A DNA stretch of 64,000 nucleotides from Sapria himalayana (lineage: Eukaryota; Streptophyta; Magnoliopsida; Malpighiales; Rafflesiaceae). The translations under genes and the position numbers were made by a program. The DNA lies in the NCBI GenBank assembly GCA_029783825.1, contig JAREIK010000771.1, positions 80,373 to 144,372 on the forward strand. Reading direction: 5' to 3'. The notes under the pieces were generated by a model. That model searched no databases and was not told the DNA's origin. It saw nothing but the letters and a program-made list of their open reading frames with translations. This document shows, in pieces, positions 41,102 to 53,555 of the stretch (position 1 is its first letter; each line of letters starts with the position of its first letter).

Positions 41102-41181
41102 TAAACCACTAAATGCCTAAACATTTAAATCTCTAGACTCCTAAACCCCAAAACCCCTAAATACTTAAACCATTAAACCTA
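41102..41181 (+). repeat. Period-8 telomere-like block, type H0 example (10 units)
   Basis: Ten exact 8-bp units including TAAACCCC and AAAACCCC, among the copies closest to a CCCCTAAA telomere-like motif. One unit reads TAGACTCC, a signature shared with 13,560 and, reversed, with 23,430. Confidence 0.9.
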
Positions 41182-41615
41182 TATAACCTAAATAATAAAT
41201 AATAAATCTCATTTTATTTGTATTCATTATAATTTTAAATATTCATTTTAATTATTTTATAGTTTATTTTTATAGAAATATTAATTACAAAATAAATAAT
41301 GAGTAAGACAGATATAATTTAAATAAATTATTTTATATGTAAAAAAATAAAAGCTTATAAAAAGAAACAAATTTCAAAAATTTAAAATTTTATTTAGTAA
41401 TATAATTTACTTTGATTTTGAATTATTTTGGGTTCTGCAAATATATTTTAATTAATATCTATCTTATTAATAATAGTTTATTTATTTTATTTTTTGATCA
41501 TCAAAATAATATATATTAATAAAATTTTTATATTGAATTTACATAAAATGTAATTATTAATATTTGTATAACTACGTTTTGTATTCATATTTTAGAACTA
41601 TTAATAAATTATTAT

Positions 41616-41643
41616 ATTTTCAAAGGTTATAACCTTTGAAAAT
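41616..41643. repeat. Perfect 28-bp palindrome, right block
   Basis: All 14 pairs are intact, centre TTATAA. It precedes an H1-type 8-bp block. Confidence 0.95.
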
Positions 41644-44600
41644 CACGAAAATTCACAAAAATAAATTTTTTGTTATTTCATTGATTAAATAAAACCTATA
41701 AACACGAAAATGTGGAAACATATAAATTAATAAACTCCTTAACCCGAAAACCACAAAAAACTTAAACAATTAAATAGTTATACCGGAAATAATAAATAAT
41801 AAATCTCATTTTTATAAGTATTCATTATAATTTTAAATATACCTTTTAATTATTTATTAGTTTAATTTTATAGAAATATAAATTAAAAAATAAATCATTA
41901 GTAAGACAAATATAATTTAAATAATTTAGTTTTCATCAAAAAATATACAGGCTTATAAATGGATACAAAAATTTAAAAATTTAAAATTAATATTTAGTAA
42001 AATATTTCACTTTGATTTTGAGTCATTTTAGGTTTTGCTAATATATTTTAAACAATATTTATCTTATTAATAATAGATTATTACTTTTTTATGATCATTA
42101 TTATAATAAATATCAATTAAAATAGTTTATATTGAATTTATATGATATATAATTATTATGATTATTATAACTTCATATTGTATACACTTTTCAAAAAAAA
42201 TTTAAAAATTATTATCTTTTCAATGGTTATAACCTTCATAAATGAGAAAAAATAACAAAAATAAATTTTTTGTTATTTTATTTTTTATATAAAACCTATA
42301 AACCACTAAATGACTAAATACTAAAATGACTAAACTCCTAAACCTCGAAGCCCATAAATACTTAAAAGATTAAATAGTATAGTCTAAATAATAAATCATA
42401 TATCTCAGTTTTATTAGTATTCATTATAATTTTAAATATTCATTTTTATTATTTATCAGTTTATTTTTATAGAATTATTAATTACAAATTAAATTATTAG
42501 TGAGATAGATATAATTTAAATTAAACATGTATACCTTAAATAATAAATAATAAATCTCATTTTTTTTCATTATAATTTTAAATATTCATTTTAATTATTT
42601 ATTTGTTTAATTTTATATAAATGTTAATTAAAAATAAATTATGAGTTAGACAAATATAATTTATGTAAATTATTTTTAATCAAAAAATATATACGCTTAT
42701 AGAAGAAGTAAAATTTAAAAATTAAAAATTTTTATCTAGTAATATATTTTACTTTAATTTTGAATCAATTTGGGTTTTGTAAATATTTTTTAATGAATAT
42801 CTATCTTATTATTATTAGTTTATTAATTTAATTTTTTGATCATTATTATAATACCATTAATAAAATTATTTCATATTGAATTTATAGATGTATGATCTTA
42901 ATAATATTATTACTAAATATTTTGTATTCACATTTCAGAAATTTTAAATCTCAAAACCATTAAACTGGTATACATTAAAAATAAATCATAAATCTCATTT
43001 TAATTTTTATTCAGTATAATTTTAAAATTTTATCTTAATCATTTATTAGTTTTATTTTCATAGAAATATTAATTACAAATAAATTATTAGAGACAGATAT
43101 ATATTTAAATAATTTATATTTCATCAAAAAAAATATAAGCTTATAAAATAGGCATAATTTTAAAAACTAAAATTTATTTTTAGTAAAATATTTTTATTTT
43201 GATTTTGTATAATTTAGAATTTGCATTTATATTTTAATTTAGATAATTCTTTTTAATAATAGTTTTTATTATTTATTGAACATTATTATAATATCTATTA
43301 ATAAAATTATTTATATTGAGTTTACATTATATATAATTATTAAGATTATTATAACTAAATATTATATTCACATTTAAAAAAAATTAAAAATTATTATATT
43401 TTCAAAGGTTATAAACCCTCAAAAGTTAAAAGAAAAATAATAATATTAAAATTTTTTGTTTTTCATTCTTTAAATATAAACTATAAATCACTAAAGGCAT
43501 AAACACTTAAATCACTAAACCCAAAACACCTAAATACCTAAACCCATTAAAAATGTATATCCTAAAATAATAATAAAATCTCAGTTTTTATTTGTATTCA
43601 TTTATAATTTTAAATATCATTTAATTATTTTTTAGTTTATTTTATAGAATTATAAATTACAAATATATTATGAGGAAGAGGAAATATAATTTAAAAAAAT
43701 ATACTTTTAAGAACAAAAATATAAACTTATAAAAAGAAGCAAAACATCAAAAACATTATTATTTAGTAATTTATTTTACTTTTGATTTTGAATAATTTAG
43801 GTTTTGCAAATATATTTTAAATAATATCTATCTTATTTATAATAGTTTTTAATTAATTTTTTGATCATTAATATAATATCTATCAATATAATTGTTTATA
43901 TTGAATTTATATTTTATAATAATTATTTATATTATCATAACTACAATATAGTATTCACATTTAAATAAATTTTAAAAATTATTATATTTCAAAGGTTATA
44001 ACCTTCAAAAATGAGAAAAAATAACAAAAAATAATTTTTTGTTATATCTTTGTTTAAATAAAACTTATAAACAATAAATACCTATACACATAAACTCTAA
44101 ACTCTTAACCCCGAAAACCCTAAATACTTATACCTTTAAACTCGTAAACCTTAAATATAATTTAAATAATTTATGAAATATTAATTACAAAATAAATTAT
44201 GAGTGATACAAATATAATTTAAATAATTATTTTTTATCAAAAAATATATAATCTTATAAAATCATGCTAAAACAAAAAAAAAACAAAATATATTATTTAG
44301 TAATATAAATGTACTTTGATTTTTTAATCATTTTAGTTTTGTAATTAATTTTAATTTATATCTATCATATTAATATAGTTTATTAATTATTTTTGATAAT
44401 TGATATATATCTATCAATAAAATTGTATATATATAGGTTTATATTATATATTGTTTAATAAAATTTATTACTAATATCGTATTCACATTTTTAAAAAATT
44501 TTAAATTATTAATATTTTCAAAGGTTATGATCTTTGAAAAATCGAAAAAATATCAAAAATAATTTATTTGTTATTTCATTGTTTAAATAAAACCTATAAA

Positions 44601-46944
44601 ACCATTAAATGCCTAAATACTTAAATGAATAACTTCTAATTCCGAAACCCTAAATAGATAATTTTTTATTCAGATATATCCTAAATAATAAACAATAAAT
44701 CTCATTTTTATTTTTTACATTATAATTTTCAATATTCATTTTAATTATTTATTGTTTTTTATATATAAATATTAATTACAAAATAATTATGAGTTAGAAA
44801 TAATAATTTATAAAATTATTTCTCATTAAAAAAATATAGATAAACTTATTAAAAGAAAAAAATAGTAAAAATAAACCACTAAATGCCTAAACACTCAATC
44901 AATAACTCTTAAATCTCTAAAACCCTAAAATTATAATCCTTTTAAAATAGTATACCCGAAATAATAAATAATAAATCTCAATATTATTTTTCATTATAAT
45001 TTAAAATATTCATTTTAATTATTTATTCATTTATTTTTATATAAATATTATTACAAAATAAATAATGAGTTAGACAAATAAAATTTATATAAATTATTTT
45101 CATTGAAAAATATAGATAAACTTATAAAAAGATATAAAAAATTAAAATCTAGAATTATTATATAGTAATATATTTTACTCTCCTTCTGAATCATTTTAGA
45201 TTTTGTAATTATATTTTATTGATATCTATTTTATTAATATTTTTTATTAATTTATTTTTTGATCATTTTTAGAATATTTATCAATAATATTGTTTATATT
45301 GAATTTATATGATATATAATATAATATGATTATTAACTAAATATTGAATTCACATTTGAAAAAATTTAAAAATTATTATATTTTCAAAATTTATAACCTT
45401 AAAATATAAAAAAAATAAAAATAAATATTTTGTTATTTAATTTTTAAATAAAACTTATAACGCAATAAATGCATACCCATTAAAATCAGTAAAATTTTAA
45501 GGACATAATGCCTAAATAACATAAACCATTAACTACTATATACTACTTAATAATTAAGAAATCTAATTTTTATTTCAATTTATTATTATTTTAAATATTC
45601 TTTTTAATTAATTATGAGTTTATTTTATAGAAATATTTATTACAAAATAAATTCTGAGTGCGACAAATATAATTAAATAATTTATTTTTAATCAAAAAAT
45701 ATATATAATCCTTTATGAAAGAAGAAAATTTAAAAATTAAAAATTATTATCCAGTAATATATTTTACTTTAATTTTGAATCAATTTGGGTTTGTAAATAT
45801 TTTTTAATTATATCTATCTTATTATTAATAGTTTATTAAATTAATTTTTGATCATTATTATAATATCTATCAATAAAATTGTTTATATTTATTTTATATG
45901 ATATAGAATTATTAAAATTATTATATCTTAATATTGTATTCAAATTTCAAAAAATTTAAAATATTATAAAATTTTCAAAGGCTATAACATTTGAAAATCA
46001 CAAAAAATTACAAATTTTTTTTTGTTATTTTATAGTTTAAATAAAACAGATAAACCACTAAATACCTAAAAACATAAATCGCTAAACTCCTTAATGACAA
46101 AACTTCTAAATACATAAACTATTAATTGAAAATAAATTATTAGTAAGATAGATCTATTTTAAATAATTTATTTTTATCAAAGAAAATATATATGCTTATA
46201 AAAAGAGGCAAAATTTTAAAAACAAAAATTTATTATTTTGTAATATATTTTATTTTGATTATGAATCATTTTAGTTTTTGCAATTATATTTTAATTTATA
46301 TCATTGTTATTAATAATAGTTTATTAATTTTTTATTGATCATTATTATAATATCTATTAATAATATTATTTATATTGAGTTTACATTATTGATAATTATT
46401 AAGAATATTATAACTAAATATTATATTAACATTTAAAAAAATTAAAAGTTATTATATTTTCAAAGATTATAACCTTGACAAATTAAAAAAAATCAAAAAA
46501 TTTAATATTTTATTGTTTTATTCTTTAAATAAAAACTATAAATCACTAAAGTCCTAAACACTTAAATCACTAAACCCCAAGACACCTAAATACTTAAACC
46601 ATTAAACCTGTATATACTGAATAATAAATAATAAATCTCAAATTTATTTGTATTAATTATAATTTTAAATATTCATTTTAATTATTTATTAGTTTTTTTT
46701 ATAGAATTATAAATTAAAAATAAATTATGAGGAAGACAAATATAATTTAAATAATTTACTTTTAATAACAAAAAATATAAATTTATAAAAAGAAGCAAAA
46801 CATCAAAAAAATTATTATTTAGTATTATATTTTACTTTGATTTTGAATAAATTTACGTTTTGAAAATATATTTTAAAAAAATATCTATCATATTAATAAT
46901 AGTTTATAATTTATTTTTTGATCATTAATATAATATCTATCAAT

Positions 46945-47035
46945 ATTTTTTGAATTAACATGATATATTTTATTTGCAAAAATATTTATTGATCAATAAT
47001 AATTCAATATAATTGTTTATATTGAATTAACATGA
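46945..47035 (+). repeat. Local duplication inside a monomer, shared with 4,430-4,510
   Basis: Contains TGAATTAACATGATATAT twice, separated by TTATTTGCAAAAATATTTA. Copy 1 of the 7-monomer HOR (near 30,200) lacks it, so the two HOR copies are not immediate duplicates of each other. Confidence 0.75.
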
Positions 47036-48462
47036 TATATAATTATTAATATTATGATAACTAAATATAGTATTCACATATATAAAATTTAAAAATTGTT
47101 ATATTTTCAAAGGTTATAACTTTCTAAAATGAGAAAAATAACAAAAATAAATTTTTTGTTATATCATTATTTAAATAAAACTTATAAACCATTAAATGCC
47201 TAAATACATAAATCTCTAAACTCCTAAACCTCGAAGCCACTAAATACCTAAACCTTTAAACTCGTAAACCTTAAATATATTTTAAATAATTTAAAGAAAT
47301 CTTAATTACAAAATAAATTATGAGTGACAAATATAATTTAAATAATATATTTTTCAAAAAAAAATAAGCTTATAAAATGATGCACAAACTAAAAAAAATT
47401 ATTCTTTTGTAATAAATTTTACTTTGATTTTGAATCATTTTAGGTTTTTTAATTATATTTAATTTATATCTATCATATTAATAATAGTTTATTAATTTAT
47501 TTTTTTGATAATTGATATAATATTATCAATAAAATTATTTATATTTAGTTTATATTATATATAGTGGTAATTATTATTATTACTAAATATTGTATTCTCA
47601 TTTTTAAAAAATTTTAAAATTATTATATTTTCAAATGTTATGACATTTGAAAATTTGAAAAAATATCAAAATAAATTTTTTGTTATTTCATTGTTTAAAT
47701 AAAAGCTATAAACCATTAAATTCCTAAATAGATAAATCAATAACTTCTAAATCTCGAAAAGCTTAAATAGATAAATTTTGTAAACATGTATATCCTAAAT
47801 AATAAATAATAAATCTCATTTTTATTTTTTTCATTAAAATTTTAAATATTCATTTTAATTATTTATTTGTTTAATTTTATATAAATATTATATATAAAAT
47901 AAATTATAAGTTAGACAATATAATTTATATAAATTATTTTTCAACAAAAAAATATAGATAAACATATTAAAAGAAGAAAAAAATTAAAAACAAAAAATTA
48001 TTATATAGTAATAAATTTTAAATTATTTATGAATCAAATTAGGTTTTGTAATTATTTTTTAATTAATATATAACTTATTAATAATTGATTATTAATTTAT
48101 TCTTGATCATTATTAGAATATTTATCAATAAAAATATTTAGATTTAATTTATATGATATATAAATTTAATAATTATTATAACAAAATATTGTATTCACTT
48201 TTGAAAAAAATTTTAAAATTATTATATTTCCAAAGATTATAACCTTTGAACCTGTGAAAAAACAAAAAAAAAATTTTTTATTATTTCATTGTTTAAATAT
48301 TACCTATAAATCACTAAATGCCTAAACTCTTAAATCACTAAACTACAAAATCTCGATACCCCTATATAGATAATTGTTTAAACGGGTATACCCTAAATAA
48401 TAATTAATAAATCTCATTTTTTTATTTGTTTTCATTATAATTTAAAAAATTCATTTTGATTT

Positions 48463-48505
48463 TTAGTTATATATATATATATATATATTTATTTATTTAT
48501 TTATT
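48463..48505 (+). repeat. (TA)n plus (TTTA)n microsatellite
   Basis: A TA run of over 20 bp passing into TTTATTTATTTATTTA. The equivalent site in other G-D or G-I monomers (7,676, 16,150, 31,690) has a shorter TA run, so this site is a recurring slippage point of the G type. Confidence 0.85.
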
Positions 48506-49845
48506 ATAGAAATAATTATAAGTTAAAAATATAATTTATACAATTTATTTTTTAGTAAAAAATAGATAAGCTTATAAAAAGAATAAAAATTTAAAAACAA
48601 ATAATTATTATTAAGTAATATATTTTGCTTTGCTTTTTAATAATTTTAGGTTTTGATATTATATTTTATGTAATATCAAACTTATTCATAATAGATTTTT
48701 AATATATTTTTTGATAATTATTAGTATATCTAACAATAAAATTGTTTATATTGAATTTATAAGATATATAATTATTATCATTATTATAAATAAATAGTGT
48801 ATTCACTTTTGAAAAAAAATTAAAAATTATTATATTTTCTAAGGTTATAATCTTAAAAAATGAGAAAAAATAATAAAAATAAATTTTTAGTTATTTTATT
48901 TTTTAAATAAAACCTATAGACCATTAAATGCTTACTTACTTAAATTATAAGCTCATAAAACCCAAAACCCCTAAATACATAAAGATTTTAACTTCTATAT
49001 ACTACTTAATAAATAATAAATCTCATTTTTATTTCTATTTATTATAATTTTAAATATTCATCTTAATTAGTTATAGTTTAATTTTTTAGAAAATTTAATT
49101 ACAAAATAAATTTCGAGTGAGAGAAATATTATTTAAATAATTTATTTTTAATCAAAATAATATAAGCTCATAAAAAGAAAAAAAAAATTAAAGATTAAAT
49201 ATTATTATTTAATAATATATTTTGATTTGATTTTGAATCATTTTGTGTTATGTAAATATATTTTAATTAATATTTATTTTATTAATAATAGTTTATTAAT
49301 TTAATTTTTGATCATTATTATAATATCTATCATTAAAATTGTTTATATTGAATTTATATGATATATAATTAGTAAGATTAATATAATTATACGTAGTATT
49401 CACATTTCAAAAAATTTTAAAAATTATTTTATTTTCAAAGGTTATAACCTATGAAAATCAGAACAAAATCTAATAAAAAAATTTTTATTTTTATTATATA
49501 AATAAAACCTATAAACCAGTAAATACCTAAAAACATAAGTTGATAAACTCCTAAATGACAAAACACCTAAATAATCAAACCATTAAACTGGGATACCACA
49601 TATAATAAATCATAAATCTCATTTTAATTTGTATTCATTATATTTTTGTTAATCTTTTGTATGATCATTATTATAATATATATCAATATATTTTTTTAAA
49701 TTGAATTTACATTATATATAATTATTAAGATTATCATAACTAAATATAGTATTCACAATAAAAAAAAAAATTAGATATTGTTATAGTTTCAAAGGTTATA
49801 TTAAATTTTTGGTTATTTTATTTTTTAAATAAAACCTATATACCA

Positions 49846-49853
49846 CTAAATGC
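49846..49853. repeat. Left 8-bp target-site duplication of hAT copy 2
   Basis: CTAAATGC, matched exactly at 53,548-53,555. An 8-bp duplication is the hallmark of hAT insertion. The 8-mer is also a regular phrase of the satellite's 8-bp block (ACTAAATGCC). Confidence 0.93.
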
Positions 49854-49869
49854 TAGGGGTGCTCATGGG
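49854..49869 (+). repeat. hAT left terminal inverted repeat, copy 2
   Basis: TAGGGGTGCTCATGGG, 13 of 16 positions matching the inverted right end. Confidence 0.92.
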
Positions 49870-50819
49870 ATGGGATGGGGATTACAAATCTCCAGTCCCT
49901 TCCCACAGTTCATAGATTTTTTTTTGAAGATCCAGACCCATTCCATAGGTTGAAAATATTGGGATGGGACGGAACGGAGATCGGGGATTTTGGGTACGAG
50001 AAAATGGTTCAGGGATGGAATGGAGTTCAGACATTTTTTTGAATTTATTTTTTTCAAACCGGCCAAGTAAGTTCATGTCGAAACCTTTTGTTGAACCATT
50101 TATCATTCCTTAGTTATGTATCTTTCAAAATCAAATTGGGCCAATTTTGATTTGTCAAATAGGCTGAATACCGCTAACGAGTTCCATTACATTGTCAAAA
50201 GCTTTGATGTGCAGAAAAGGATAGAAATGCTAAATAGAACGGGACCGAGTTGTGTGCTTAATTTTTTTATTTGTTTTTTTCACAAATTGGCTTTGTTCAA
50301 CCGAGTGAAAGTTAACCATAATAGCAATACTACATTTTTTAAACAAATACTTAAAATATTAAGGAATAGCTAAAGATGACTACAAACATTGGTAGCATCA
50401 ATTACTACTTAAGTAATTGCTAAATTTAGGCAACTTAATTAAAACAAAAAAATACAACTAATAACAACCATGATAATAATTATTTAAAAGGTCCATCCCG
50501 AAACATCAATGAAAATCCAAACCCAATTAATTATCTCTTCTACAACTCCTGCATTTTCTTTCTCCACTTTAGAAGGACAACCAGAGATGAAAATGTGTGA
50601 ATCATGTGGACATAAATTTCTAAGATGAAAGAGTAATAAAAGAACAAAATATTACCTTATAAAATTTAATAAACCCATTCCAAATTTAGTTGGACAACTA
50701 TAGTTGGAAGAATATTTGGATCTTGAGATCCCTATGAAAATTGTAATTGAACCATATTTTTATTAAATTGAATGAATAAAATAAGTAAAAGTGAAATTAA
50801 AATTTACGTGATTTGTATA

Positions 50820-52964
50820 CTAACCTGATTCATTATCATCAAGGTCTTGAACTAATTCTTCAATTTCAATAGGTTTGTTTGAGCGTCTCAACCAATCAAG
50901 TAGACATATGAGAACTTCAGCTGTAATAGGTGTTAAAGAACTCCTAAATTTATCTAAAGTTCTCCCACCAGTGATAAATGTAGATTCGTAGGCCATAGTA
51001 GATGCTTGGATACCAAATACATCCCTTGCTACATTTTCCAAAGAAGGATACCTAACCTCATTTACCTTCCTCCAGTTTAGAAGATCAAAATCAATTCTAT
51101 TTTTTTCAAGTTTGTCTTCCAAGTACCTATCCAACTCTTCCAAAGCTGCAACTTCTTGTTCTTTCTCCAATTCAACAAAAAAAATCATCAACATAAAGTA
51201 TCTCTACCATCAAAGAAAGCATCATTTTATTTCAACACAGTAGAAGATAAATCATCTTTTTTTGATTCATCTTCATTTAAATCTTTATAATCATCCATCA
51301 TCTCATTTAAAGTATTTATAACCTTTTTCACTAAATTTTTAGCCAATTCCTCAGCATAATGCTAAGTGTACTTAATCTTAAGATATTTGAGCTTATATCT
51401 AGGATCCAACACTACTGCTACAAAAAGTATAATATTTGTTGAATGAAGAGAAACCAATATTTGTTGAATTTTAGCCTCATTATTATACCCATTTCATACG
51501 CCATTGTATCTCTACTATTTTCACAAAGGTCAATTTTTTTTTTAAAATTCGAATAATCTCAGAAAAATAAACACTAGAGGTAGAATATTATGAGCCAGAA
51601 AATTTACAAGTTTCTCATAAAAAGTTTTCAAGAAAGGAGCCAAAATATTGGCATTTTTTCAGTCTCTCTCAGTTGGAACGTTTGAACCAAACTCCTTAAA
51701 AAACCTTTGTCTTTGTCCACCAACTTATCAAATTCTTTTTGATATTTTATATCAGTTTGAATCATCAAATAAGTTGAATTCCATCCTGTAGAACAATCTA
51801 ATTGTAATGAAGATCCATATGTCAAGTTTGCTTCTTGAACACATAACTTAAACATATCTAATCTTTTAGGACTGCTCCTCACATATTTCACCACACCTCT
51901 TATTTTTTGAATGGCACCCTCAGCTACTACAATGCCATCTCTGACAATTATGTGTAGGATATGAGCACAACATCTCATATGAAAATGCTAGCCTCTCAAA
52001 GGTACAACAGTTTTCTTCACAAGCCTTTTTTTTAATTGTTCAATTGCAACATTAATATTTGATGCATTGTCAACAGTAATGAACATCAACTTTCTCGAAC
52101 CCCATTCATTCATGCAAAACTCAATAGCATTTCTAATATTAACTCCAGAATGACTTTTAATTACACAAAAGTTTCAAAGCCTTTTATGCATATTCTATTG
52201 AGAATCAATGAAATGAACAGTCAAACATATATAATACAAATTTCGAATGCTAGTCCAAGTGTCGGTAGTCAATGAAACTCTACAACAATGAGATGATATG
52301 CTATCAAATAATTTCTTATTTTCCTTCACAAACAAAGAAAAACAATCCCTCAGTGTAGAGTTCCTAAATCGAATTTTAAATTGAAACACACTAACTTCAC
52401 AAAACTCCTTAAACTCATCCCTCTCAACAAAACAAAAAGGCAATTCATCTTTTATGACCATTTTCACCAAAGCCTCCCTAACTAGTTGTTGATCAAATTG
52501 CCAACAAGTTAATTTGTTATCCTCTGAACTAGTACCTTAAGTGAAACTCAACATAGATTGTGACTTGTCTTTACCTTTGTGAGCTTCTATTAATTCTTTT
52601 TTGTGTGGAAATTTTCTACAAGTCTCTCTCAAGTATTTCCATAAACCCAAAGTACCTTGATCACTTTTGCCAAATATTCTTTCTTACTCCATTTACAAGT
52701 TGCCCTACCAGTTTCATTTCCCTCTGAATCAACTAATATCTCTTAAGTTTCCCAAATAGCATACTTATACTTTTTATGAGCTTGAGGTTCAGATGTACCT
52801 TGACTTTCTTTTACAATTGGAATTGAAGAACCTGCCGTAACAATAGGAGGGTTCGTGAATAAATGATGATTGGATTTACCAGTACTTTGATCATTTGAGA
52901 TGTGATCATCTTTAATTTATTATATTTTTGGTTTACCGCTGGATTGTGCCATCTGCATTGCCAT
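50820..52964 (-). pseudogene. hAT (BED-finger, RICESLEEPER-like) transposase pseudogene, copy 2
   Basis: The span from ATG at 52,964 (MAMQMAQSSGKPK) to the stop at 50,820 is 2,145 bp, about 715 codons, normal for this family. In order: two in-frame TAA codons after residue 14; a BED zinc finger at about 52,760-52,600 with GRATCKWSKKEY, in which the second finger Cys is Ser, and GTLGLWKYLRETCRKFP in a shifted frame; the first catalytic Asp in SLTTDTWTS (GAC at 52,263-52,261); the second in TVDNAS (52,071-52,069); RCCAHILHIIVRDG and GWNSTYLM in 51,978-51,628; then a frameshift; and the C-terminal dimerisation domain at 51,194-50,820 with PSLENVARD, ASTMAYES and DWLR. In-frame stops also occur near 52,195 and 52,170. 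It cannot make transposase. Confidence 0.93.
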
Positions 52965-53326
52965 TAATTAATATGATATGTTAAGCATAAATACATATAA
53001 ATATTTCAAACAAGCAAGCTCTACAAAACGGACTGTAACACATTTAGCCCACTCATTCGGCCCAACCACAACACCACAACCAATACTCAATAAAACTAAC
53101 TAAGGCACATAATAATAATAATTAATCACTCAATTCTCGTCAGAAAAACAAACCAAAAGGCCGGTGGCTTTTGAGACATGGTGGAGGCAACCAGAAGTGC
53201 GACAGACAAGGGCTGGACCTAGCTGAACATGGCTGGAATGGCATGAGGTGGCCTGGAACTGGTCAGGACAGCAATAGGTGCATCAGAATTGGATGGGCAG
53301 TAGTGGAATTGGTGGCATCTTCATGT

Positions 53327-53345
53327 TATATATATATATATATAT
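53327..53345 (+). repeat. (TA)n microsatellite inside hAT copy 2
   Basis: About nine TA units in the 5-prime non-coding part of the element, upstream of the dead transposase start. Confidence 0.9.
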
Positions 53346-53531
53346 TCATGGTTCTAGTATCAGTTTTTTAGGATGTGACGATTCTTGGGATGGATATTGC
53401 TTAAGATCCAGAACCTTTCCAAAAGAAAAAATACGTGACAGAACATGACGGGAAAAGTCAAAGTCAACGGATTTTTCTCAGTCCCGATTCTTTCGGGACA
53501 AGACTTATGGTCGGGTTGTGAATCTCCGAGT

Positions 53532-53547
53532 CCCGTGAGTAGCCCTA
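53532..53547 (-). repeat. hAT right terminal inverted repeat, copy 2
   Basis: CCCGTGAGTAGCCCTA on the plus strand, that is TAGGGCTACTCACGGG inward. It is followed directly by the CTAAATGC target duplicate. Confidence 0.92.
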
Positions 53548-53555
53548 CTAAATGC
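53548..53555. repeat. Right 8-bp target-site duplication of hAT copy 2
   Basis: CTAAATGC, identical to 49,846-49,853. It continues as ATATAAAGTTAAATCAG, so the interrupted monomer was type D. Confidence 0.93.

Larger units (their letters stand above)
35305..42500 (+). repeat. Right arm of the ~7.2-kb inverted duplication
   Basis: Counterpart of 22,030-29,275. The inner limit is set by loss of mirror similarity at about 29,275 on the left. The outer limit is near 42,500, where the right arm passes through a C-type truncation (TAATTTAAAT to TTAAACATG) while the left arm continues into a normal monomer and E. Confidence 0.88.
46050..49640 (+). repeat. 7-monomer HOR (B-E-A-F-G-I-B'), copy 2
   Basis: Repeats the monomer order of 29,276-32,803. 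Each of the seven 8-bp signatures is matched. Differences are a loss of about 110 bp after the B block near 46,130 and the local duplication at 46,945-47,035. Confidence 0.82.
39298..49845 (+). repeat. Satellite block between the right insert and hAT copy 2
   Basis: Order of types: C 39,390, I 39,910, B' 40,510, H0 41,102, H1 41,700, an E/A-like monomer 42,300, C 42,510, a short junction 42,945, E 43,470, A 44,060, F 44,590, F-like 44,870, D 45,460, B 46,050, E 46,540, A 47,190, F 47,705, G 48,310, I 48,910, B' 49,510. Segments 42,500-45,500 look more eroded than elsewhere, with many single-base losses. From 49,640 to 49,845 the monomer is chimeric: B' sequence jumps to an A-like core, and after AAAGGTTATA jumps again to TTAAATTTTTGG. 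No gene is visible. Confidence 0.92.
49854..53547 (-). mobile_element. Complete-ended hAT DNA transposon, copy 2 (3,694 bp)
   Basis: Both termini are present (TAGGGGTGCTCATGGG on the left; TAGGGCTACTCACGGG read inward from the right) and the element is bounded by CTAAATGC duplications. GC-rich subterminal stretches with repeated GGGAYGG or CGGGAC motifs occupy 49,865-50,020 and about 53,370-53,535; in hAT elements such motifs bind transposase. The transposase pseudogene runs right to left. Regions 50,030-50,819 (3-prime side) and 52,965-53,370 (5-prime side) are non-coding and include a TA run at 53,327-53,345. The element could be moved only by a transposase supplied from elsewhere. Confidence 0.95.

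Noticed and set aside
49863..50106. Two overlapping openings on - and one on + at 50,116-50,373
   Set aside because: They are in non-coding 3-prime parts of hAT copy 2, with low-complexity proline/serine phrases caused by the GGGAYGG repeats.
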